55,720 nucleotides of DNA from Burkholderiales bacterium RIFCSPLOWO2_02_FULL_57_36 (GCA_001770855.1 MESE01000080.1:1-55720), one strand, 5' to 3'. Numbered from the stretch's first letter, positions 1 through 10,345 are shown. Translations and numbers: made by a program. The notes: a model not told the origin generated them from the letters alone.

Positions 1-3000
1 ACGCAGACTTGTCCTTGCCCATCGGTGAGGTCAAGGTCGAGCTTTTGCACCGCTTGTTGCGGGCCGCTGCCGGCGCTGTAGCGCACCACGACCCAGACCG
101 TCTCGGGCAGGGTGGACAATATCTGCACTTGTTCGAGTGCAAAAGGCAAGGCCGGTTTGCCGGCTTGGCCTTCGCCTGCCATGAGGCCGATGCTGGCTTG
201 CAGGGCGGCATCGAGCACGCTGGGGTGCAGCAGGTACTGGCTGCGGGTAGGCGCCACACTGGGTGGAATGGCGATCTGTGCAATGGCCAGCACCTGAGCT
301 TGCGCATCCCAGCCTGCACTGACGTGCGTGAGCCCCTGGAAGGCGGGGCCATAGGCCAGGCCCATGTGGGCAAAGATGGCGTAGCAGTCGGCTACGGCAA
401 CAGGCTGGGTGCAATACGATTGCAGTGCGTTCAGGTCCAGCACCTGTGCCGATTGAGGCGGTACCAGGACTGCCCTGCCCTGGCTGTAGACGATGCAGTC
501 GTCATCTTGTTGGCTGTAGATGTCGTAGGTCACGCTGCCGTTGTCTTGCTGCGCCAGGCTGATGTGCACCGTCAGCGGCGTGTCGCCCACTACCAGCGGC
601 CGGGCAAAGACGATCTGTTCGAGCCGGATCTGGGCGGCGTCGCCGCCGAGTGCGCGTTCGACTGCGGCACGCGCCATTTCCAGGTGGGCCACGCCGGGCA
701 GGATGCGCTGGCCTTGCACCACGTGGTCGGCGAGGAAGAATTCGTCGCCGGTAAAGGTGCTGCTGAAGCGCTGTTCGGAGAGATCCGAAGTGTTGACGTG
801 CAGCAGCGGATGCAGCGTCTCGATACTGCCAGCAGGGACTGGGGCGTTGTGGACGGCGCCGCGGTCCATGGCGACCCAGTGCCGCTCCCGCGCAAACGGA
901 TAGGTCGGCAAGCTCAGGCGCTGCGGCCTGTGCTCGCCATACAGCTCATGCCACGGCAAATCGTATCCCTGGCAATACAGATCTGCCAATGCATGCAGAC
1001 TCTCCTGATACTGCATGCGATCTTGGCCGCCTGCGTTCATCTGGCTCAGCAGTTGCAATGCATACTGCGCGATGGCCTTTTGTGGAGCAAACTCGCGGCT
1101 GACATGGCCGGCAAACAGGTTGGGCAGTTTTTCCCGGCTGCCCAGCTGCTGCCACACCCGCAGCGCATCATCTCGATCCTGGATTACAACTGCGGCGCGG
1201 TGGCTGAAGTGCTGGCGGCCGTTGAGCAAGGTGTAACTCATCGCCCGCAATTCCTGTGCCGTCCATGATTTACGCTGCAATGCTTCAATCAGGTCGCGCA
1301 CCTTGTCCTGCAGCGCTTGCTGCGACTTGGCCGATACTGCAAGCAGATGCAATGGCGCCGCAGATACGCCCCCTTGCGCGCGATGCTCTTGCTCATGGCT
1401 CTGCACCACCATGTGCGCGTTGGTGCCGCTCATGCCGAAGGCGCTCACCGCACCCAATCTTGGCTTGTCCTGCGCCGGCCACGGTTTGGCCGTCTTGTTC
1501 AGATAAAAAGGACTGTCATCCCAAGGAATGTAATCGCTCTCGTTGTCGCAATGCAGGCTGGCAGGAATGATCTCGTGCCGCATCGCCTGCACCAGTGCGA
1601 CCAAACTTACCAGCCCCGAGGCGGCCAAGGTATGGCCCAGATTGCTTTTGCTCGAAGTCAATGCGCAAAAATGACGTTCCTGGGTATGCTTTCTGAAGGC
1701 GTCGTACAGCGCATTGATTTCGATCGGATCGCCCAGCCTTGTGCCGGTGCCATGGGTAACGATATAGCTGATGTCGCGCGGCGCGATGTGATGTTTGGCA
1801 TAGGTGTCTTGCAGCAACCGGGTTTGCGCGGCGCCGCTGGGCGCGGTGATGCCGTTGGTCTTGCCGTCGTAGTTGATGCCGCTGCCGCGAATCACCGCAT
1901 GAATCGGGTCGCCATCGGCTTGCGCCTGGCTCAAGCGTTTGAGCACCAGCGCTACCACCGCTTCACCCGGCACCATGCCATTGGCATGCTTGTCGAAAGC
2001 ACGGCACTTGCCGTCGCTTGAGAGCATACCGGCCTGTCCCATTGCAATATAGGCGTGATGGGTCAACAACAAATTCACGCCGGCGACAATGGCCGTATCG
2101 CATTCGCCCGCACGCAGACCCAGGCACGCCTGATGCGCCGCCACCAGACCCGACGAACACGCGGTATTGATGGCCAGCACCGGGCCGCGCAAATTGAGAA
2201 CATAGGCCAGTCGTGCCGCCAAAATCGCATCGTGGTTGGACGTGATGGTGCCGTTGTCGCCTGCCAGATACTGGTAATCGCCTTGCTCGACGCCGACATA
2301 GGTGCCAATAGTATGGGAATCGAGTTGTTCCTTGCCGTAACCGGCATCTTCCAGTGCGCGCCAGGCTTCTTGCAACAGCAGCCGTTGCCGCGGGTCAATG
2401 ACTTGCGCTTCGCGCGGCGACAGTTCGAAGAACAGCGGATCGAATTCGTCTGCGCCGGGCAGTACGCCCAGCCATTTTCCATTGGTCTTGCCGGGTTCTT
2501 TTACCGGGTCGCCGTAGTGCTTGCGCCAATCAAAGCGTTCCATCGGGATCTCGCCGACGGCTTCCTGCCCCTCCTGCAAGATGCGCCAAAGATCGTCCAC
2601 GCAACGCGCACCGGGAAAGCGTCCGCTCATGCCGATAATGGCAATCGGCTCGTTGGCATCGATTGGCATGGCGCCCGTTTGAACGGCGGCACTCTGCTGC
2701 GCCGGAGCAGGCGCCTCGACCAGCGCGATGACATGCGCCATGGTGTGCACATGCTGTGCCGATGCAGTAACCGGCTCGTTGCCTGCCTGGGTGCCGGGCG
2801 CATAAAACACGCCCATGATGGAACGATAGGCGTCGAGTAAGTGTTGCCCTAATTGCGCAAGTGTCGGATGGCTGAAGAAGATAGCCGGGGTCAACACGAT
2901 GGCGTAGTGCGTGCTCAAGCGCTTTGCAAATTCGGCCAGGCTGATCGAATCAAAGCCAAAATCGGCGAGATTTTCTTCGGCATCGAGTTCGTCACGCGCA

Positions 3001-6000
3001 ATCTTAAGTTGCGCGCTGGTCTGCTCTTTGAGATCCCAGAGAATGCACTGTTCCAGCGTAAAACCCGTCATCCGGGAGTGACGCCCCTTGCCGGGAGCGA
3101 TGCCGGCAGTGGCCGCAACCACGCGATCCGCTTGCTGCGCTTCGGCGGTAGCGTGCAATCCGAGAAAGCGGTGAATGCGCGAGGGCTGCCCCGCCATCAC
3201 CAGCGGGTTAGCCGTTTCCTGCCCCAGCAAACGCTCGAAGAGTGCAATACCGTCCTGCGCAGCCAGCGCGCGCTGGCCGCTGGATTTGAGATACAGGTGC
3301 GCCTGGTCTTTGTGGCCCAACTCCATTCCGCCGTCCGCCCACAGCGGCCAGCCGATCGCCACCGTATGGCCTTGCGCCAGCCCCTGACGCACCAGCGCAT
3401 TGCGCTCGTGTGCATACGCCATCTGGAAGCGATTTCCCATGGCGTAGCCGCAGGAACCGAAGTCACCGATGACGGCCGACGAAGACGAGAAGTAGCACAT
3501 GAAATCCAGCGGCTGGCCGCGCAGCACCTCGTCGAGCGCCAACGTACCCTGGATCTTGGGCGCGAGCACCTGCTGGAACTGGCTGGCCTTTGTGTCGAGA
3601 ATGCTTTGCTGCCCTTCAATACCGGCGCAATGCAGGACGCCATGAATCGCGCCGAATTTCTGGTCGGCGGCTTCCAGGCCGGTACGCATCGCCTGCATAT
3701 CTGCCACATCTGCTTGCAGGTAATGCACTTGCGCACCCAAGGCTTGCAATGCATCGAGCGTGGCTTGTTTGGCGCTGTCCAGCGGTGCACGTCCGGTCAG
3801 GATCAGTTTGGCATGGTAGGTCTTGGCGAGATGGCGGGCAAAGAGCAAGCCCAGCCCGCCACAACCGCCGGTAATGAGATAGGTGCCATCTCGGCGCAGC
3901 GGCGAAGCCTTTGATGTCAGCACCAACGGATGAATGCCGGTGATGTACCGTTGGCCTTCGCGGTAGAGCACGCTTTGCGGCTTGATCGATGTGAGCTCTG
4001 CCCACAGCCGCCGGACCCAGGTCTGCATGTCGGCATCCGCTCCGGCCTGAATTGCCACCGTCACCTTGGTCTGCGCAAGCACAAGGCTCAATGAACGTTC
4101 AATGCCGATCCATGATTCCAGATACGCTTGCTGTTGACCATCGCTGCCCTGGCCCGCCAGCAACAGTCGGGGGCACGGCAGTTTGGTTTGCGCCAGTGCC
4201 TGAAGGATGTAGACGATGGGCAGTGCATCCTGCACGAGCGCGGGAGATTCGAGCGGCCACAGGTAGAGGATCGCATCCACGGCGCCATACTTGCTCTGAA
4301 TGTGCGTGAGCGCCTGGGTGTAGCTGGCGGCGTCGTACGTGTGCACACCATAGGATGGCGTGTATGCACCATCACCGGCGTCGTGTTGCGATACAAAAAT
4401 GAGCCGGGTTTGCGGCGACACATCGGCCAGCGCCTGGCGCACGGTTTGCTGTTGTTGTTCGCTGCTCACAAAGCATACGATCGTGCCGAGGCTGGTTGAA
4501 TGCGCCGGCGTAAGCGCTGCTTCCTGCCATATCTCTTCAAACGTCATCAGCGCGGGCGCTTCCGATCCTGCCAATGCCGCAGTGCCGGCAACCGGCGCGA
4601 CGTGCGCGGTGATGGACTGGCTTGATGCTGCCTCGGCAATGCCGCCCTGCATCTGCCGGGCCGATGGATCGATTTCCGGCACCCAGTAGCGTTCCCGGGC
4701 AAACGGGTACGTCGGCAGGCGCAGGCGCCGGGGCTTGCGCTCGTCGTACAATTTGGCCCAGTCCACCGTCAGGCCCTTGACCCACAAGGAGACGAGCTTG
4801 GCCAAATGGCCGTCTTTCGCTCTCTTTAACAGAGTGGCTTGCAACTCGGCATCCTGATTGATTTCTTCAAATACGTCTTTGCCGGTTTTAACATTGCCTT
4901 GATAGCTGCCTTCGATGTTATCGCTTCCGTTCAGCGTTTCGTCGAGCTTGCTGCATAATTCTTCCTTGGTCGTTACCAGAAACCCGGCGCGGTGTTCCCA
5001 TTCCGCCCGCCCGACCTGCAAGGTGTACGCGAGATCGGTCATGTCGATGTCTGCCGTGCCGTCGCGCAGCGCCGCATGCAACTGCGCCATCTGCAGCCGC
5101 AACTGCGGCTGCGTCCTGGCCGACAGCACCACCGCCACGGCGTCGGCTCGCTTGGCCGGCACACTCACAGACGCCACTTCTTCAGGCAAATACTCTTCAA
5201 GGATCACGTGCGCATTGACGCCACCGAAGCCGAATGAACTGACGCCCGCGCGACGGGGCAATTGCTGCCCCGATTCATCCGTCGCGCAAATCCACTCTTC
5301 ATTGCATTGCGCCGCCCGGAACGGCGTGTTCTCCAACTCAATCAACGGGTTGAGTTGTTTGAAATGATTGGTTGCCGGCAGTGTGCGATGGCGCAGCGCC
5401 AACAACACTTTAATGATGCCTGCCATGCCTGCCGCAGATTCGGCATGGCCGATGTTCGACTTGACCGAGCCCAACGCACAGTGCCCGTCGCGCAATGTGG
5501 GATTGAGCGATTCAAATGCTTCCTTCAACGCCTGCACTTCGATCGGGTCGCCTAAAGCCGTGCCCGTTCCATGCATTTCGATGTAGCCGATCGTCGCTGG
5601 GTCGATCCCGCTCTGGCTGTAAGCCGCCGTGAGCAGCGCGCGCTGGGCATTGACGTTTGGCGCCCGCAAGGAATTGGACCTGCCATCATGATTGACGACG
5701 GCGCCGCGAATCACGGCATGGATCGTGTCCCCGTCTTCCAGCGCCTGACGCAGCGGTTTCAGGAAGACGCCGGCAATGCCTTCGGCGCGAACGAATCCAT
5801 CGGCACTCGCATCGAGCGTTTTGCACCGCCCTTGCTTCGACAACATGCCGGCATTCGCGCTCGCCAACAGGACCTTGGGCGTCAAGATCAAGTTCACGCC
5901 TGCAACAATAGCGGCGCTGCTTTCGCCCCGGCGAATCGACTCGACTGCCCGTTGCATCGCCACCAGCGAGCTTGAGCAGGCGGTGTTGATGGTTTCACTC

Positions 6001-8570
6001 GGACCGGTCAGATTGAACCAGCGTGATACGCGGTTCGGAATCATGGAGGCGTGCGTTCCAGAGTCGATGTAGGCGCCGCTGCTGGCCATCAAATCGAGCC
6101 TTGGCGCCAGGATTTCGCCGTAGTCGATATTATGAACCCCGACAAACACACCGATCCGCTGCTTGCCCCAGCTCAATGGATTGTTGCCCGCACTTTCGGC
6201 AAGCTTCCAGACCAGTTCGAGCAGCTTGCGTTGCTGCGGGTCCATGCACTCGGCTTCGCGGCGCGAGATGCCAAAGAACGCAGCGTCAAATAAATCCACG
6301 TCCTTGAGCAGGCCCGCCCATTTGGGCATGTCTTCTTCCATCAATCCCGGGTAGGTGTGCATGGCCTGCCAAATTTCCGGGCGCTCCTCTTCGATCAAGC
6401 CGATACCGTCGCCTGCGCGAACCAGCAAGTCCCACAACGCATCCGGCCCGTCGCTCGCCCCTGGAAACTCGCAACTCATCGCGACGATGGCAATCGCGTC
6501 ATCGGGCAGTTGCCGATCCGAAGATTGTTCGCCAACCGACCCGGCGTCAGGCTGCGGTGCGCGGGCCTGGCCCGGCTCGGCCCCCAGGTAACCGGCAATC
6601 TCACGAAGCGTCTGATATTTGAACAGCAGCGTTGCCTTGAAGGACATGTGGAACACCGATTCGATTTCGCCGGCAAGCCGCATGCATTGCATGGAATCGA
6701 GGCCCAGTTCGGAAAACGCATCGCCGTCGTCGAGCTTGCGCGCGCGTGCGCCGAGCACCTTCACAAAGACACGTTCCCGAAGCACACGCAGCAGCTCGCC
6801 GTCCTGCGCATGGCCGTCATCGCGGCGATCAGCGTCACGCACGTCGCCCTCGTCCGTATCGCGCCACAGAATCGTCATTTGCCCGCCCTGGTACGCCTCC
6901 TTGACGGGCCTTCGTTTCAGCTTACCTGCGCTGGGGCCGACAACCGTGCCTTTGGGTGCAAATACGATGTCGTGCAAGGTCACCCCGTGGGCGAACGCGA
7001 CTGCCTTGCGCATTTCTCCGGCGAGCGCCTGGGAGGCGCTGTGCGTAAGCGATGGTTCGATCTCCTGTATCGCGACGATTTTTTCAGCACCATCATGTTC
7101 AACACCGAACACGATTGCCGGAAGTGCATGCTCAGAAGCGGCTTGGGCAAGCGTTGCTTCGATCTCGGTAGGAAAGTGATTTTTCCCACGGACGATGATG
7201 ACTTCTTTTTGGCGCCCTGCAATATAGAGCGCGCCGTCCCGCACGAAACCCAGATCCCCGGTTCTGAAAAACCCTGCCTCCGCGGTATCGCCGATGGTGC
7301 AGCCGAACGCTTGCGACCCGAATGCGGCCATGCCGAAATAAGAATGCGCCATTGCCGGCGACTTTACCCATATTTCACCGACCTGCTCCGCATCGCACGA
7401 CAGACAGCTATCAGGCGCGACGATCCGAATCTCGGTTCCGGCCAGAATCCGGCCACAATTGGCGATGTACACCTGCTCGTCGCCGAACGTGCCGGCGGCA
7501 AGTCTCGAAGAACGAAACGACGCTGCGTCCAGGGCAGCGAAATCGGGCTGATCGGTCTCCTGCAAGGTCGATATCGCACCGGTTTCAGACAAGCCGTAAT
7601 GCATCCGAAACGCCGTCTTCGTCGCACCGAGGCTCTTGAATTTCTCGAAAAATCGTTCGTATGTCTTTCTCCTGACAGGCTCACCGCCGCAGATGATATG
7701 GGTCAGGGTCTTGAGACAATCCGGCAGAACTTCGTCGATGTCGATGGCTTCGGCGCAGAAGTCGAATGCGAAATTCGGTGCGCCTATATGCGTGGCGCCA
7801 AACTGCTTGATTGTGTCAAACCAGCAGCCGGGACGCTTGAGATAGTCACCTGGATAAATGAAGCTGCAGTCGGCGCCATTGACGAAAGGCACCAGCAAAC
7901 CGAAGTGCAAGCCGAAGTTGTGCGATTGCGAAAGCCAGGTGACGACATGGCTGCCTGTATCGATAGCCCATTGCTTTGTCGCCGCATCGATCTGATGCCA
8001 CGTATTGCCGTGAGTTAGCGGGATACCTTTGCAGTCGGAGGTAGAACCCGATGTATACAGGATCAAGGCCAAGTCGTCTTCACTTGCCTTCCGAATGTCC
8101 GATGTGGTATCCGCCTCCGCGGCAACGGCGCCGACCATGGCGCGAGGCACGGCAACACACAAATCATGACTTTGCAGCTGCCGCTCTGTTTCTTGGTCCG
8201 TCAGCAGGAATGCCGGCTTCAACTCTGCCGATATCTGCCGGATCTTGCTGATCTCTTGCGGCGTGAGTTCAGGCCCGGATAAAGCAATCGGCGCCGCGGC
8301 CACATTTGCCCTGAAACAGGCCAGCAGGCTCGCGGAATAATCCAGCCCGTGCGGCAATACGATCAAGACTGCTTCTTGCGGCGCAAGCTTCTCCTGAATC
8401 ACGCGTGATATGCGCTTCGAAAACGCAGTGATATCCAACGCGCTTGCATGAACTTCCTTGCTCGCACTGGAGTCGAGAAACCGGAAAATACCTGGCCGGC
8501 TGCCGTTGATTCCGACGGATTCCAAACAATCTTGCAATCGTGAGATTTGCGTGAAGGCTAATGGCAACAT
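1..8570 (-). CDS. Trans-AT polyketide synthase with AMP-ligase loading domain (3' end missing)
   Basis: The frame is open for about 2856 codons from the ATG at 8570 and runs off the left edge. Visible domains: adenylate-forming ligase (about 1-570) with the core YTSGST at 172 and a FAAL-like RTGDLGF at 436; ACP with attachment Ser626; KS with Cys865, His1000 (HGTGT) and His1042; KS-to-post-linker LPTYPF near 1285; KR with a Rossmann ITGGCGG near 1565 and YxxxN Tyr1709; ACP with Ser1875; KS with Cys2138, His2273 and His2313; DH with HxxxGxxxxP at His2616 and HPxxLDxxxQ at Asp2787. No acyltransferase domain lies between KS and KR or after either KS, which is the trans-AT pattern, so malonyl units should come from a separate AT outside the window. 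The start has no clear Shine-Dalgarno, and the frame stays open upstream, overlapping the end of the ubiC-like gene, so an upstream TTG is possible. The product is unknown. Confidence 0.93.
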   Translation of the reverse strand, partial: MLPLAFTQISRLQDCLESVGINGSRPGIFRFLDSSASKEVHASALDITAFSKRISRVIQEKLAPQEAVLIVLPHGLDYSASLLACFRANVAAAPIALSGPELTPQEISKIRQISAELKPAFLLTDQETERQLQSHDLCVAVPRAMVGAVAAEADTTSDIRKASEDDLALILYTSGSTSDCKGIPLTHGNTWHQIDAATKQWAIDTGSHVVTWLSQSHNFGLHFGLLVPFVNGADCSFIYPGDYLKRPGCWFDTIKQFGATHIGAPNFAFDFCAEAIDIDEVLPDCLKTLTHIICGGEPVRRKTYERFFEKFKSLGATKTAFRMHYGLSETGAISTLQETDQPDFAALDAASFRSSRLAAGTFGDEQVYIANCGRILAGTEIRIVAPDSCLSCDAEQVGEIWVKSPAMAHSYFGMAAFGSQAFGCTIGDTAEAGFFRTGDLGFVRDGALYIAGRQKEVIIVRGKNHFPTEIEATLAQAASEHALPAIVFGVEHDGAEKIVAIQEIEPSLTHSASQALAGEMRKAVAFAHGVTLHDIVFAPKGTVVGPSAGKLKRRPVKEAYQGGQMTILWRDTDEGDVRDADRRDDGHAQDGELLRVLRERVFVKVLGARARKLDDGDAFSELGLDSMQCMRLAGEIESVFHMSFKATLLFKYQTLREIAGYLGAEPGQARAPQPDAGSVGEQSSDRQLPDDAIAIVAMSCEFPGASDGPDALWDLLVRAGDGIGLIEEERPEIWQAMHTYPGLMEEDMPKWAGLLKDVDLFDAAFFGISRREAECMDPQQRKLLELVWKLAESAGNNPLSWGKQRIGVFVGVHNIDYGEILAPRLDLMASSGAYIDSGTHASMIPNRVSRWFNLTGPSETINTACSSSLVAMQRAVESIRRGESSAAIVAGVNLILTPKVLLASANAGMLSKQGRCKTLDASADGFVRAEGIAGVFLKPLRQALEDGDTIHAVIRGAVVNHDGRSNSLRAPNVNAQRALLTAAYSQSGIDPATIGYIEMHGTGTALGDPIEVQALKEAFESLNPTLRDGHCALGSVKSNIGHAESAAGMAGIIKVLLALRHRTLPATNHFKQLNPLIELENTPFRAAQCNEEWICATDESGQQLPRRAGVSSFGFGGVNAHVILEEYLPEEVASVSVPAKRADAVAVVLSARTQPQLRLQMAQLHAALRDGTADIDMTDLAYTLQVGRAEWEHRAGFLVTTKEELCSKLDETLNGSDNIEGSYQGNVKTGKDVFEEINQDAELQATLLKRAKDGHLAKLVSLWVKGLTVDWAKLYDERKPRRLRLPTYPFARERYWVPEIDPSARQMQGGIAEAASSQSITAHVAPVAGTAALAGSEAPALMTFEEIWQEAALTPAHSTSLGTIVCFVSSEQQQQTVRQALADVSPQTRLIFVSQHDAGDGAYTPSYGVHTYDAASYTQALTHIQSKYGAVDAILYLWPLESPALVQDALPIVYILQALAQTKLPCPRLLLAGQGSDGQQQAYLESWIGIERSLSLVLAQTKVTVAIQAGADADMQTWVRRLWAELTSIKPQSVLYREGQRYITGIHPLVLTSKASPLRRDGTYLITGGCGGLGLLFARHLAKTYHAKLILTGRAPLDSAKQATLDALQALGAQVHYLQADVADMQAMRTGLEAADQKFGAIHGVLHCAGIEGQQSILDTKASQFQQVLAPKIQGTLALDEVLRGQPLDFMCYFSSSSAVIGDFGSCGYAMGNRFQMAYAHERNALVRQGLAQGHTVAIGWPLWADGGMELGHKDQAHLYLKSSGQRALAAQDGIALFERLLGQETANPLVMAGQPSRIHRFLGLHATAEAQQADRVVAATAGIAPGKGRHSRMTGFTLEQCILWDLKEQTSAQLKIARDELDAEENLADFGFDSISLAEFAKRLSTHYAIVLTPAIFFSHPTLAQLGQHLLDAYRSIMGVFYAPGTQAGNEPVTASAQHVHTMAHVIALVEAPAPAQQSAAVQTGAMPIDANEPIAIIGMSGRFPGARCVDDLWRILQEGQEAVGEIPMERFDWRKHYGDPVKEPGKTNGKWLGVLPGADEFDPLFFELSPREAQVIDPRQRLLLQEAWRALEDAGYGKEQLDSHTIGTYVGVEQGDYQYLAGDNGTITSNHDAILAARLAYVLNLRGPVLAINTACSSGLVAAHQACLGLRAGECDTAIVAGVNLLLTHHAYIAMGQAGMLSSDGKCRAFDKHANGMVPGEAVVALVLKRLSQAQADGDPIHAVIRGSGINYDGKTNGITAPSGAAQTRLLQDTYAKHHIAPRDISYIVTHGTGTRLGDPIEINALYDAFRKHTQERHFCALTSSKSNLGHTLAASGLVSLVALVQAMRHEIIPASLHCDNESDYIPWDDSPFYLNKTAKPWPAQDKPRLGAVSAFGMSGTNAHMVVQSHEQEHRAQGGVSAAPLHLLAVSAKSQQALQDKVRDLIEALQRKSWTAQELRAMSYTLLNGRQHFSHRAAVVIQDRDDALRVWQQLGSREKLPNLFAGHVSREFAPQKAIAQYALQLLSQMNAGGQDRMQYQESLHALADLYCQGYDLPWHELYGEHRPQRLSLPTYPFARERHWVAMDRGAVHNAPVPAGSIETLHPLLHVNTSDLSEQRFSSTFTGDEFFLADHVVQGQRILPGVAHLEMARAAVERALGGDAAQIRLEQIVFARPLVVGDTPLTVHISLAQQDNGSVTYDIYSQQDDDCIVYSQGRAVLVPPQSAQVLDLNALQSYCTQPVAVADCYAIFAHMGLAYGPAFQGLTHVSAGWDAQAQVLAIAQIAIPPSVAPTRSQYLLHPSVLDAALQASIGLMAGEGQAGKPALPFALEQVQILSTLPETVWVVVRYSAGSGPQQAVQKLDLDLTDGQGQVC

Positions 8571-8664
8571 AGGTATTTTTTGAAATTTTTTAATTAGGTC
8601 GCACAGCAAATGTGCTGCGTAAACGATGTGGCTTGAAACGCCACGCCCGGCAATCGGCCTTCTT

Positions 8665-9156
8665 CTAAAACAGAAATTTCTGGTGCAAATCGGTCAACGG
8701 AGTCGTTTTTTGAAGCAAGGCAGGCAAGAAGATTTCTGTCACCAGCAGCGGGTGGCCGCGGAACAGATACATGGTCCTTCGTCCCCAAAGGCTGGCCGGC
8801 GCCGCCGGCAAAACGCGTTTAACCGCTTTCCATAACGGCCTGGAGCGATTTAGAAGGACCATTTGGCGCGTTTTCCAGACCGGGGACTTTTTTTGAAACA
8901 ATAGTTGCCCGAGCGGCTTGTTGCCTAATTGAAGGGATCGGCGATTTCGACCTTGGGCTGTCGCGGAGGGAATGAGTGTGCGCGCAAGAAGTAATGGCAT
9001 ATCTCCATCCATCAATGCAATTTCTCGAACCCGCCCAAATTTTTGTTGCGCCGTATCGAACAGGCTCCGCTCGTCCAGGAAATACGGCGCGCGCCCCTCC
9101 GAAAGAACATCAACGTGCACAGGACGGCCTGTGAAATGCTCCACCAGCTTGGTCAT
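8665..9156 (-). CDS. ubiC: Chorismate pyruvate-lyase family protein
   Basis: 163 residues, close to the usual length of about 165. Chorismate lyase splits chorismate into 4-hydroxybenzoate and pyruvate. Family landmarks are visible: ART with Arg59, LGNKPLG at 77-83, LWGRR at 123-127, and LLVTEIFLP with the probable catalytic Glu141. The ATG at 9156 was chosen because GGGAG sits six bases upstream; a longer open frame exists to 9318 but its extra 54 residues look non-coding. The gene lies 94 bases upstream of the polyketide synthase on the same strand and is probably cotranscribed with it. A role in ubiquinone synthesis cannot be excluded, but no other ubi gene is nearby. The context suggests it supplies an aromatic starter acid for the synthase. 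Confidence 0.85.
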   Translation of the reverse strand: MTKLVEHFTGRPVHVDVLSEGRAPYFLDERSLFDTAQQKFGRVREIALMDGDMPLLLARTLIPSATAQGRNRRSLQLGNKPLGQLLFQKKSPVWKTRQMVLLNRSRPLWKAVKRVLPAAPASLWGRRTMYLFRGHPLLVTEIFLPALLQKTTPLTDLHQKFLF

Positions 9157-9469
9157 GGAGAACTCCCAACTGATCCATGTGCGCACTTGGGGAGATGCAC
9201 GGCGCAATGTGCTGCCGCAACTATCTCTCCAGCCCCTGCTTGTTCTTTTCAGCTTCGATGTTTCGGTGTTTTGTTGCGGACGAGTAAACCGGTAAATACG
9301 GCTGGATGCGCTTGTCATGTTTGTCTCTGTTTATTTTTTTCCGCAGATTTTATATTCTGCTTTCGACTGCGTTGTTGCACCGTCAAACTAATAAGTAGAA
9401 CAGGCAACAAAGGTACAAAATTTCCATACTTCTTTTAATTCGGCATTGCTTTACAGATACCAGCCTGGG

Positions 9470-9578
9470 TTAGTGTGATCGGTATGGACTTGGCTTGTCA
9501 TCACGCGTCCAATCTTTCACCACAATAGGTCGGTACCAACTCTCATCGATGTCGGAATCACTGGAAATTTAGTTGCAT
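9470..9578 (-). pseudogene. Frameshifted mini-gene with strong ribosome-binding site
   Basis: A very strong Shine-Dalgarno (AAGGAGG, 9588-9594) precedes an ATG at 9578, but the frame stops after six codons. Removing one base around 9563 would join it to a frame ending at TAA 9470 and give a 35-residue, tryptophan-containing, charged peptide (C-terminus ...KPSPYRSH). The peptide is not recognised. It may be a decayed small gene, a sequencing error or a real minimal leader ORF. It lies on the same strand as the ubiC-like gene, about 310 bases upstream of it. Confidence 0.35.
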
Positions 9579-9670
9579 ATGAAACAACCTCCTTGCTCAG
9601 TTCGACTTATCAAATCAACCTTGGAATTAAGGGCGATTTAATTGGCAATAAGTTAAATGATTTTAATGCA

Positions 9671-9698
9671 ATTTTACTATGCGATGTAACTTCATCAA
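9671..9698 (-). promoter_or_regulatory. Candidate sigma-70 promoter upstream of the mini-gene and ubiC/PKS
   Basis: On the reverse strand TTGATG (9693-9698) and TAAAAT (9671-9676) are separated by 16 bases, in AT-rich sequence about 80 bases before the strong ribosome-binding site at 9588-9594. This is the best promoter-like pair seen in the region but is judged by eye only. Confidence 0.3.
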
Positions 9699-10345
9699 GT
9701 TAATCCATGCATCTTATTGCGATAAGACTCAACAAAGCCTTCCAACGCGCTCACGAAAAATTCATTCTTGAAAGGAAAAACACACGGGAAGAAAAATTAC
9801 TGATCAAAGGATGTTTCCGGCTTACGTCCTGTGACAGATGAATACAAGGTGCCGGTCAAAAAATCGGGACAATAGTATGGCTTTAAAGCGGTACGTAAAC
9901 GGGAGGTAATCGAGTAGCTGCGGCGAAATTCGCATGTTGTTGGAGAAGAGTGGATGGCGTTGCACATTTGCGGAAGATGATTTCATGCAATACCAAAGCA
10001 CTTCTGTTTTCATCCAGTGTTGGCAGACCTACTGGATTTTCTTGCCATGACAATTGTTGATATTGGCGGGTCGCTTGCACGCGACTCAATTGAAGATATT
10101 GGATGATGACCCAGGTGGTGAAACCAAGTAAAGCGATGCCTTCAAGCCCAGTTGTCAGACACGTTCCCCGTTTTCTTGCAGGAATTGAAAATCCTGATAG
10201 ACGCTCTATCCCTGCTGCCGATGCGAACAATTCCAACCCGATGCGCCCTGGTCCTTGCATCGTTCGGCAATACGATGTCGCTGAAGAATTTCGCTTGCCT
10301 TTATTCGCTAGCTAGTTCGAAGGCCGTCCAGACTTGCGCAATTGA

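Larger units (their letters stand above)
9157..10345. other. Gene-poor AT-rich stretch upstream of ubiC/PKS
   Basis: About 1.2 kb without a confident gene. It contains the mini-gene and promoter candidate listed separately. A reverse-strand open frame at 9883-10260 (125 codons, one hydrophobic segment in its middle) has no ribosome-binding site and no recognised motif, so it is not called. The composition is visibly richer in A and T than the flanking genes, consistent with an upstream regulatory region or decayed sequence. Confidence 0.5.

Noticed and set aside
9..1268. Forward-strand open frame of 419 codons
   Set aside because: It is antisense to the PKS, whose reverse frame encodes clear KS2 and DH motifs through the same bases; the forward translation has no recognisable domain.
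6357..8018. Forward-strand open frame of 553 codons
   Set aside because: Antisense shadow of the AMP-ligase and ACP region of the PKS; the reverse frame carries YTSGST, RTGDLGF and the ACP serine.
9883..10260. Reverse-strand open frame of 125 codons with one hydrophobic stretch
   Set aside because: No ribosome-binding site, no recognised motif and atypical composition; noted only in the intergenic entry.
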